64,000 nucleotides of DNA from Pelosinus propionicus DSM 13327. GTDB lineage: Bacteria; Bacillota; Negativicutes; DSM-13327. The first letter of the stretch is position 1. Every line of letters starts with the position of its first letter. Under the pieces are notes generated by a model. It did not search any database. It saw nothing but the letters and a program-made list of their open reading frames with translations, and was not told the origin of the DNA. The DNA lies in assembly GCF_900114615.1 (NCBI RefSeq), contig NZ_FOTS01000013.1:62001-126000 (forward strand), written 5' to 3'. Position numbers and translations under genes: made by a program. Shown here piece after piece: positions 57,860 through 64,000 of this stretch.

Positions 57860-57907
57860 AAATAGTCTTGTCTTTTTGAGGTGTGATATAATAAGACAAG
57901 ACTATTT
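57860..57907. promoter_or_regulatory. 15-bp inverted repeat over the nadD promoter region
   Basis: Perfect arms 57860-57874 (AAATAGTCTTGTCTT) and 57893-57907 around an 18-base loop that contains GATATAATAA, a likely -10 box. It could be an operator or an mRNA hairpin. It lies 20 bases before the nadD start. Confidence 0.6.
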
Positions 57908-57926
57908 GTATCGTGGGGAGAACCTT

Positions 57927-58544
57927 ATGTCACATAAAAAGCGTAAAATTGGTATCATGGGTGGTACCTTTGATCCAATACATACTGGTCATTTAGCGAC
58001 AGCTGAAGCAGTCCGTGTGGAATATGACCTTGAAAGAGTATTATTTATTCCAGCAGCAAATCCACCGCATAAACAGCATTTTCGGGTAACCAAACCACTT
58101 CATAGGTATATCATGACTGTATTGGCAACCTATTCCAATCCTCATTTTCATGTATCTCCTATTGAAATAGAACGGCCAGGGTTATCCTATGCGATTGATA
58201 CCGTATTAGAGCTAATTAAGCAATATGGGGATAACATAGAGTTTTATTTTATTGTTGGCTCAGATACCGTACAAGAATTAGCATCTTGGAAAGACATCGA
58301 TCGCCTTTTAGAAATATGTCATTTTATTGCTGCCAATCGTCCAGGCAGTGCTTACACACTAGAGGATATAATGAAATCGTTTGGGGAAAAAGGTTTTAAA
58401 CGGATTCATTCTTTGCCTACTCCTGAGTTAGAGATTTCCTCTACCGATGTACGAGAGAAAGTACGGCAGGGAAGATCAATTAAATATTTTGTTCCTGATA
58501 GTGTTGAGACTTATATCTGTAAAGAAAACTTATATAAGGAGTAG
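57927..58544 (+). CDS. nadD: Nicotinate-nucleotide adenylyltransferase
   Basis: 205-aa enzyme of NAD synthesis. GIMGGTFDPIHTGHL holds the nucleotide-binding (H/T)xxH motif and SSTDVREKVRQG the second. ATG 57927 follows GGGGAG. In this gene order it begins the nadD-yqeK-lytR-rsfS block. Confidence 0.95.
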   Translation: MSHKKRKIGIMGGTFDPIHTGHLATAEAVRVEYDLERVLFIPAANPPHKQHFRVTKPLHRYIMTVLATYSNPHFHVSPIEIERPGLSYAIDTVLELIKQYGDNIEFYFIVGSDTVQELASWKDIDRLLEICHFIAANRPGSAYTLEDIMKSFGEKGFKRIHSLPTPELEISSTDVREKVRQGRSIKYFVPDSVETYICKENLYKE

Positions 58545-58668
58545 TAGAAAAAAGCGTTAAACATACATATTGGGCTTTTGGCAAATAAAGTTAGGCATAA
58601 ATCCTATCGTTTCGTAGATAATGTTAGTACAATCGTTTTTAGAATTTAACAAAGAAAGGTGATTCCAA

Positions 58669-58920
58669 ATGTCAAAAACACTTTATGTAGGTAATTTACC
58701 TTGGTCAACGAGTGATAGTGATTTAGCTGATGTCTTCAAAGAGCATGGCAATGTAATCTCCAGCCGTATTATCACAGATAAGGAAACAGGACGTTCTAGA
58801 GGATTTGGGTTTGTAGAAGTAGATGATGCTGATGCTGATAAGATGGTTAGTATGATGAATGGCAGTGATTTTGGTGGACGGCAGATTGTTGTAAATGAAG
58901 CAAGACCACGGGAACAATAA
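58669..58920 (+). CDS. RRM-domain RNA-binding protein
   Basis: 83-aa single-RRM protein. RNP2 TLYVGNLPW and RNP1 RGFGFVEV are intact. GGTGATTCC with AAAGG upstream of ATG. Cold-induced RRM proteins of this kind are known in cyanobacteria and anaerobes; the RNA target is unknown. Confidence 0.9.
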   Translation: MSKTLYVGNLPWSTSDSDLADVFKEHGNVISSRIITDKETGRSRGFGFVEVDDADADKMVSMMNGSDFGGRQIVVNEARPREQ

Positions 58921-58928
58921 TTAAAATG

Positions 58929-58960
58929 TAAGCCTTCTTTATAGGAGGCTTTTATTTTTT
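58929..58960 (+). terminator. Terminator after the RRM gene
   Basis: AAGCCTTC pairs with GGAGGCTT around TTTATA, followed by TTATTTTTT. Confidence 0.75.
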
Positions 58961-59056
58961 AGCAGGGAAATCAACTATTTTGACGAAATGTATACTATTA
59001 CAGACATAGTTATTTGTGGAATAAATGGTTCAAATTTTAAATATTGTGGTGAAAAT

Positions 59057-59644
59057 ATGGATTATGAAGATATTCTAACGGAGCTATCAACACTGTTATC
59101 CCCAAAAAGACTGCAGCATTCGATTGGTGTCAGCAAAACAGCAGTGGAAATGGCTGAACGGTTTGGGGGAGATAAGGTTAAAGCCGGCTTAGCAGGTCTT
59201 TTGCATGACGCAGCCCGTGAAGTGCCTATCGCCGATCTCTTGCCAAGAGCGCAAGCCTTTGGTATAGTGGTGAGTGATATTGAAAAAGCGCAGCCTATAT
59301 TATTGCATGCTCCTATTTCAGCCAAGTTGGCTGAAATCAAATTCGGTGTGCGTGATGCAGAAATCTTACAGGCAATTTTTCTGCATACAACAGGAAGTGC
59401 GCACATGTCGTTATTAGATAAAATTATTTATTTAGCAGATGTGATTGAACCTAGTCGTAATTTTGAAGGTTTAGAAGAAATTAGGGAAATCGCGCAGAGA
59501 GATTTGGATAAGGCACTTCTATTAGCATTAGATCAAAGTATATTTTATATTTTAGAAGAAGGCGGCTTGATTCATCCAGTTACCATTGAAGCTCGAAATG
59601 ATCTTTTAATCAAGCAGCGTACATTGGTATTGCAAACTACATAG
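59057..59644 (+). CDS. yqeK: HD-domain hydrolase YqeK
   Basis: 195-aa Ap4A hydrolase of the HD family. HSIGVSKTAVEMA, the HD pair in GLLHDAARE, and LHAPISAKL and HTTGSAHM give the metal-binding histidines. The start is ATG 59057 (GGTGAA upstream); the open frame extends to 58988 without a ribosome site. It lies between nadD and lytR, as is common. Confidence 0.93.
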   Translation: MDYEDILTELSTLLSPKRLQHSIGVSKTAVEMAERFGGDKVKAGLAGLLHDAAREVPIADLLPRAQAFGIVVSDIEKAQPILLHAPISAKLAEIKFGVRDAEILQAIFLHTTGSAHMSLLDKIIYLADVIEPSRNFEGLEEIREIAQRDLDKALLLALDQSIFYILEEGGLIHPVTIEARNDLLIKQRTLVLQTT

Positions 59645-59681
59645 AAAAACTTTTGGTTATGTCTAGAGAGGAGGAAAACGC

Positions 59682-60659
59682 ATGTCACGCCTGCGTCCTC
59701 AGCGTCGTAAAATACGTTGGAAGCGATTGTTTTTGCTATTATTGATTTTGTTTACAATGATAACATCTTTATCTTGGGCAGCAGTATATACCTATCAGAA
59801 ATTTTCGGCAGCACCTGCCCTAAGTACAAAAGTAGAAAGCAGCAAAGTCACCGAAGATAGCCCATATATGAATATATTAGTGATGGGTGTAGATGACGGT
59901 GATAATGAGTATCCTGATGCACCTAGACGGTCAGACACAATGATTGTTATCAATATTAATAAAGAAAACGGTGCGCTGCATTTATTATCCATTCCGCGGG
60001 ATACCCGAGTTGCCATTCAGGGACATAAGGGTGCCGAAAAAATTACCCATGCCTTTTTTTATGGAGGATCTTCTTTAGCCGTAAAGACTGTTGAGCAGTT
60101 ATTGCAAATTCCCATTCACCAATATATCGTAATTGACTGGCAGGCATTTATTGAGGCTGTAGATATACTAGGCGGAGTTGATTTATATGTAGAAAATGAC
60201 ATGGATTATGAAGATCCTTACGCCGATTTAGCAATTCATCTGAATAAAGGCTACCAGCATTTAGATGGTAATAAGGCGGGCCAATATGTCAGATTTCGCA
60301 GTGATGAGCTGGGTGACATTGGCCGAGTACAGCGGCAGCAGCGCTTTTTAAAAGCTATGGTGGAAAAAACAATGAATATGAATACTCTTTTAAAAGTACC
60401 ATCTCTGCTGCATACGATGAATCAATATATAGCGACAGATATAACGACATTTAAGATGCTAAAGATCGCGAATTCTTTAAAATCCTTTAAGACAAGTGAT
60501 TTACATGTGGACATGCTGCCAGGAAAGTTTGCTACTATTGACGGTATCAGCTTCTGGAGTCATGACCAGCAGCAGACTCAGCAAATCGTGGATCGTATGC
60601 TAACTAGTGAAAATGCTAAGATGAGTGGTATATTTGCGGACCCAAAAAGCAACAATTAA
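59682..60659 (+). CDS. lytR: LytR-CpsA-Psr (LCP) family protein
   Basis: 325 aa. A basic N terminus and membrane helix (about 10-33) precede the LCP domain with LVMGVDDGDNEYPDAPRRSDTM and SIPRDTRVAI, whose Arg residues bind a lipid-phosphate sugar. LCP enzymes link glycopolymers to peptidoglycan. Given the glycan island upstream, it may attach that polymer, but this gene also belongs to the core block. AGAGGAGG precedes the ATG. Confidence 0.92.
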   Translation: MSRLRPQRRKIRWKRLFLLLLILFTMITSLSWAAVYTYQKFSAAPALSTKVESSKVTEDSPYMNILVMGVDDGDNEYPDAPRRSDTMIVININKENGALHLLSIPRDTRVAIQGHKGAEKITHAFFYGGSSLAVKTVEQLLQIPIHQYIVIDWQAFIEAVDILGGVDLYVENDMDYEDPYADLAIHLNKGYQHLDGNKAGQYVRFRSDELGDIGRVQRQQRFLKAMVEKTMNMNTLLKVPSLLHTMNQYIATDITTFKMLKIANSLKSFKTSDLHVDMLPGKFATIDGISFWSHDQQQTQQIVDRMLTSENAKMSGIFADPKSNN

Positions 60660-60744
60660 AAGATAAGAACGACATAACAATGTACTATGAAGTGTAATCG
60701 TTAAATCGAAAAAGATGAATATTTATTTTTTAGGAGGATTTTTG

Positions 60745-61113
60745 ATGAGTGATACAACTAAGAACTTAGAAGAAATGATTGTGGCGGCGGCTGAGGATAA
60801 AAAAGCAACGGATATTGTTGTTCTTAATGTGGATGGTATTTCGTCTGTCGCTGATTTTCATGTGGTATGCAGTGCGAAGTCTAGCATACAAGTACAGGCA
60901 ATTGCCGATAATATTGAAGATGAACTAAGAAAACAGGGAATTGATCTATTACATAAAGAAGGGCATCGTCAAGGACGCTGGATATTACTGGATTTTGGTA
61001 CTGGAATTGCGCATGTTTTTGTAGAAGAAGAAAGAGAATACTATAACCTAGAACGTCTTTGGGGGAAAGCGCGGTCAAACGATATAGAAGAGCCGTTGAG
61101 TGAAAATAAATAA
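60745..61113 (+). CDS. rsfS: Ribosomal silencing factor RsfS
   Basis: 122 aa. DIVVLNVDGISSVADFHVVC and GRWILLDFGTGIAHVF are family signatures; it binds L14 and blocks subunit joining. ATG 60745 after GGAGG. It ends the nadD-rsfS block. Confidence 0.95.
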   Translation: MSDTTKNLEEMIVAAAEDKKATDIVVLNVDGISSVADFHVVCSAKSSIQVQAIADNIEDELRKQGIDLLHKEGHRQGRWILLDFGTGIAHVFVEEEREYYNLERLWGKARSNDIEEPLSENK

Positions 61114-61169
61114 ATTGCCAATGCCTTGGATCGTACGTCTAAGTCTTGGTGGCATAGGTGGTAATTGTA

Positions 61170-62048
61170 ATGGAAACAACAAACAAGCTGACTCCAGGCA
61201 GTGTAGTAACGCTAAAAGCAGTCAGAGTGAGTGAATTTGGGATTTTTTTAGATGCTGGGACTGGCAATACAAGTGATGATATTTTACTGCATAAACAGCA
61301 GCAAACCACAGATACATTAGCCATTGGGGATGAAATTCCTGTATATTTGTATCAGGATCCTAAAGGGCGTCTGACTGCAAGTATGCGTTTACCTAAAATG
61401 CAGGTTGGGCAGGTGGCGAGAGTTACTGTAATCAATACTACCCGTGATGGAGCCTTTGTTGATATTGGTGCTGAGCGTGGCGTATTTATGCCATTTGCTG
61501 GTATGCGCGGGAATTTAAAACGCGGTGATAAGGTCTGGGTGAAGCTCTATATCGACAAATCAGGACGACCGGCAGTAAGCATGGAAGTAGAAGATGAGCT
61601 GAGAAGGGCTTCTGTCCCTGCAACCGATGCGAAAATTGGTGATATGGTTACTGGTTCCCTTTATAACTATAATGAAGAAGGGGCTTTTATTTTTACAAAA
61701 GAGCGCTATATTGCGTTTATGCATACGAGTGAAATTACGACAAGACCTAATGTAGGAGATGAGATTACAGCGCGTATTACTCATGTTCGTGAAGATGGGC
61801 GCATCAATGTTTCTATGCGTCCGCTTAAGCAGGATGCAATTGATACGGATGGAGACGCGATACTCTCACTGCTGCATTCTCGTAAAGGTAAAATGCCTTA
61901 TAGTGATGATACTTCACCTGAAATCATAAAGGAAAAATTTCATATTAGTAAGTCTGCTTTTAAGAGAGCCCTAGGAAGATTAATCAAAACAGGATATATT
62001 GAACAGCGTGATGGCTGGACTTATCTTTTAGAAAAAGAGGAAAAATAA
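61170..62048 (+). CDS. cvfB: CvfB-like S1 RNA-binding protein
   Basis: 292 aa from ATG 61170 (AGGTGG upstream; GTG 61158 alternative). Several S1-type OB folds are visible, including ARVTVINTTRDGAFVDIG and DEITARITHVREDGRINVS, and a C-terminal winged-helix segment (IIKEKFHISKSAFKRALGRL). The family modulates mRNA or ribosome function in Firmicutes. Confidence 0.9.
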   Translation: METTNKLTPGSVVTLKAVRVSEFGIFLDAGTGNTSDDILLHKQQQTTDTLAIGDEIPVYLYQDPKGRLTASMRLPKMQVGQVARVTVINTTRDGAFVDIGAERGVFMPFAGMRGNLKRGDKVWVKLYIDKSGRPAVSMEVEDELRRASVPATDAKIGDMVTGSLYNYNEEGAFIFTKERYIAFMHTSEITTRPNVGDEITARITHVREDGRINVSMRPLKQDAIDTDGDAILSLLHSRKGKMPYSDDTSPEIIKEKFHISKSAFKRALGRLIKTGYIEQRDGWTYLLEKEEK

Positions 62049-62124
62049 AATACATTAGAGATATCTGGACAAGTGATAAGTTGCCAGCCAGTAGAATTAT
62101 TATAGTATAGGTACGTTTACTTTA

Positions 62125-62167
62125 TATAAGATTATTGTCGTTAAAATGACAATAATCTTATATTTTT
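62125..62167 (+). terminator. Terminator after cvfB
   Basis: TATAAGATTATTGTC (62125-62139) pairs perfectly with GACAATAATCTTATA (62148-62162), followed by TTTTT. Confidence 0.88.
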
Positions 62168-62301
62168 GAGGAATTTTACCAGAAAATTAGTTTAAAAAGA
62201 AGGAATTATGGGTTTTTACGAGAAATTTAGAAAAGTAAGAAGGTAAACGTAATAGGCAATCGCAAATTGCGATAAGCAATATAAAAACTGGAGGCGTTTC
62301 T

Positions 62302-63219
62302 ATGGGTGAGGCTGCTAACGCTAAAAAAGGTATATTATTAGAAACGGGTACAAATGAATTTGAAATTGTAGAATTTACGGTTGGTAAAGTCAATTATGGA
62401 ATCAATGTTGCGAAGGTGCGAGAAGTAATTAATTTAGTTCCTATTACTCAAATGCCCAATTCCCATCCTTATGTTGATGGTATTTTTACCTTGCGTGGGA
62501 GGGTAATGCCATTAGTCAATTTACCACGCTGTTTGGGGACAGAAGATTTAGAAACCAGTACCAAAAATATTATTGTAAGTGAGTTAAATAATTATTTTAT
62601 CGGCTTCTTAGTCAATGAAGTTTCTCGCATTCATAGAGTTTCTTGGTCCGTTATGGAGCCGCCTCCTAATGTTACGAACTCGGATATGGTTGTCGGGATC
62701 ATAAAAATGGGCGAGAAAATGGTTATTTTGCTGGATTTCGAAAAGATTGTTGCAGACATTAATCCACAAATTAACATAAAACTGACAACCGTTCCTAAGA
62801 GTACAGATGAACTGAAAGAACAGCGGAAAACAAAGAATATCTTTGTAGCAGAAGATTCTAAGATGCTCAGAGACCTATTGGTTGAAACGCTTCATGAATC
62901 TGGTTATCTTAATATTACTGCCTATAATAATGGTAAAGATGCATGGGATGCACTAGAGTTATTGGCAAAATCGGAGGCTCCGATTGAAGAAAGCGTCAAT
63001 TTGCTGATTACGGATATTGAAATGCCGCAGATGGATGGTCATCATTTATTAAAACGCGTTAGGGATGATCGAGCCTTAGCGAAATTGCCAGTTGTTATCT
63101 TTTCCTCTTTGATTAACGAGGAAATGCGTCGTAAAGGTGAAGCGATTGGTGCTGACGGCCAGGTTTCTAAGCCTGAAATTGCGCAACTGATTGGTTTGTT
63201 AGATGAAAAGTGTCTGTAA
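62302..63219 (+). CDS. cheV: Chemotaxis protein CheV (CheW-receiver)
   Basis: 305 aa. A CheW-like domain (about 15-150: VGKVNYGINVAKVREVINL) is fused to a receiver domain (about 175-300). The phosphoacceptor Asp is in LLITDIEMPQMDGHHLL, with the Ser/Lys switch residues in VIFSSL and VSKPE. It couples chemoreceptors to CheA and helps adaptation. GGAGGCG before the ATG. Confidence 0.94.
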   Translation: MGEAANAKKGILLETGTNEFEIVEFTVGKVNYGINVAKVREVINLVPITQMPNSHPYVDGIFTLRGRVMPLVNLPRCLGTEDLETSTKNIIVSELNNYFIGFLVNEVSRIHRVSWSVMEPPPNVTNSDMVVGIIKMGEKMVILLDFEKIVADINPQINIKLTTVPKSTDELKEQRKTKNIFVAEDSKMLRDLLVETLHESGYLNITAYNNGKDAWDALELLAKSEAPIEESVNLLITDIEMPQMDGHHLLKRVRDDRALAKLPVVIFSSLINEEMRRKGEAIGADGQVSKPEIAQLIGLLDEKCL

Positions 63220-63241
63220 TAAAAATGTTTCAGCATTTTTA

Positions 63242-63270
63242 TTGACATTATGTAACTAACTATGATAATA
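63242..63270 (+). promoter_or_regulatory. Promoter of tRNA-Ala
   Basis: TTGACA (63242-63247) with TATGATAATA about 16-17 bases downstream. Confidence 0.8.
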
Positions 63271-63326
63271 TAGTTCATGTCGGTAAGAATTTATTGAAAT
63301 TATTACGGATGTAATAACTAAATTGT

Positions 63327-63402
<76 letters not shown>

Positions 63403-63410
63403 GTAAATGA

Positions 63411-63444
63411 TAGGCTTCGCGGTTTTTCCGTCGGAGCCTTTTTT
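63411..63444 (+). terminator. Terminator after tRNA-Ala
   Basis: AGGCTTCG pairs with CGGAGCCT, followed by TTTTTT. Confidence 0.75.
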
Positions 63445-63479
63445 GTTTAAAAATTTTATAATTCATTTAAGCAAAAAAA

Positions 63480-63511
63480 TAATGGTCAGAGAAAAAATCT
63501 CTGGCCATTTT
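63480..63511 (+). terminator. Second hairpin terminator
   Basis: AATGGTCAGAGA pairs with TCTCTGGCCATT, followed by TTAC. Confidence 0.7.
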
Positions 63512-63513
63512 AC

Positions 63514-63543
63514 TTGCAATCTTGTGTCATAAAGGGATATAAT
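63514..63543 (+). promoter_or_regulatory. Promoter of the structured RNA
   Basis: TTGCAA (63514-63519), an 18-base spacer and TATAAT (63538-63543). Confidence 0.7.
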
Positions 63544-63564
63544 TAGAAATAGATGGAAATTAAA

Positions 63565-63806
63565 ATATCGCCGTGTCTTGGGAGTGTTGTAGCACTCCCA
63601 AGCACGAGCAGGTGACCGAAGCACCTACACGTAACAGTAACTGTCCACGACGACAATTCTTATTATACCGTCATTTCATCCTAAATACAAGGATGCCATG
63701 GCCCGGATATAGGAATGACGCGGTTTGGCAGGGGCTGAGCGTCTGCATGCAATCAAGTCGAAGCAAAACGCATGTGTAGGTTGAAAAACCTGCACGCGCG
63801 TTTTTT
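63565..63806 (+). ncRNA. Structured RNA of about 240 nt with its own promoter and terminator
   Basis: No protein-coding gene is supported. A 3-way junction is visible: closing stem CGTGT/ACACG (63572-63576, 63627-63631), hairpin TTGGGAGTG/CACTCCCAA (63578-63602), hairpin AGGTG/CACCT (63610-63626). A second domain is closed by CGTCATT/AATGACG (63669-63675, 63714-63720) with inner CATCCT/AGGATG. It ends in a strong terminator (63769-63806, GTGTAGGTT/AACCTGCAC, then TTTTTT). It could be a riboswitch-type leader, a raiA/comFA-type motif or a 6S-like RNA; none is confirmed. Confidence 0.7.
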
Positions 63807-63837
63807 AATTTCCCTCTAAAACAGACTGCTGGTTGGC

Positions 63838-63903
63838 TTCTTCTATCTAAAGAGACGGTTTAGAACTGCAGTGTTTAACAGCACACTCCCGCCGATAGAA
63901 GAA
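63838..63903 (+). promoter_or_regulatory. Second structured leader before the next gene
   Basis: TTCTTCTATC (63838-63847) pairs perfectly with GATAGAAGAA (63894-63903), enclosing a 46-base region with GTGT/ACAC. It sits between the RNA terminator and the start of the next ORF. Confidence 0.5.
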
Positions 63904-63940
63904 ACCGCCTGCAGGATGAATAGATGGGGGGATATACATT

Positions 63941-64000
63941 GGTAGTAGTACAAGGTAAGACAAGGGCAGAATACGTAAGCCGCCGGAGAAGAAGCGCATC
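63941..64000 (+). CDS. Start of a gene running off the window
   Basis: From TTG 63941, 6 bases after GGGGGGA (63928-63934), the frame stays open to the end. Twenty residues are visible (MVVVQGKTRAEY...), with an Arg-rich stretch. Not recognised; ATG 63918 is in another frame and closes early. Confidence 0.45.

Noticed and set aside
31264-57926. Insertion sequence or integrase at the island edges
   Set aside because: No transposase, integrase or tRNA attachment site is visible; the island lies away from the only tRNA gene (63327).
63573-63779. 68-aa plus-strand ORF over the structured RNA
   Set aside because: Its start lies in the first stem, the product has no family resemblance and the region is strongly structured with a terminator; better explained as RNA.

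Overview
The window reads as chromosome of an anaerobic, low-to-mid GC, spore-forming Firmicute, most likely a Negativicute near Pelosinus/Sporomusa. This is inferred from gene content, not from a rRNA marker. The evidence is propionate-type methylmalonyl-CoA genes, a complete Rnf complex, the maf-radC-mreBCD-min-spoIVFAB-rplU-prp-rpmA-spo0B-obg order known from Bacillus (here with rodA, radical-SAM and rng genes added), an L27 with the N-terminal extension removed by Prp, and a minimal Spo0B.

Layout. 1-3343: methylmalonyl-CoA metabolism (meaB 3' part, mce, mmdA, a 48-aa epsilon-like subunit, biotin carrier mmdC), ending in a terminator with no membrane beta subunit. 3596-9242: RseC-family protein and rnfCDGEAB. 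9338-10196: two small membrane proteins. 10222-20978: maf, radC, mreBCD, PBP2, minCDE, rodA and a SpoIVFA/SpoIVFB-like pair. 21193-28785: TIGR03960/TIGR03936 pair, RNase G, an L21 leader carrying a MITE-like hairpin, rplU, prp, rpmA, spo0B-like, obg, yhbY. 28866-31263: proBA.

31448-about 54200: a surface-glycan island. It makes GDP-fucose (gmd, fcl) and UDP-xylose (ugd, uxs), and carries a GT11 fucosyltransferase, two paralogous GT2 enzymes, several other transferases, and three unusual multidomain proteins: an AMP-ligase/ACP/unknown-domain protein, a GT4 fused to a domain that also occurs alone in the island, and a GT4 fused to a GT41 (OGT-like) domain. It ends with a pair of convergent unrecognised genes, one of them cysteine-rich. 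A MacAB-type exporter follows (54643-57643).

57927-62048: nadD, an RRM protein, yqeK, an LCP (LytR) protein, rsfS and a CvfB-like S1 protein. obg-yhbY-proBA and nadD-yqeK-lytR-rsfS are commonly neighbours in related genomes, so the island and exporter look inserted between them. 62302-63219: CheV. 63327-63402: tRNA-Ala(GGC), then a separately promoted, structured RNA of about 240 nt with its own terminator, and the leader of a gene that runs off the window.

The strongest candidates for new biology are the 3-part ligase/ACP protein, the two glycosyltransferase fusions, the structured RNA at 63565-63806 and the one-domain Spo0B.
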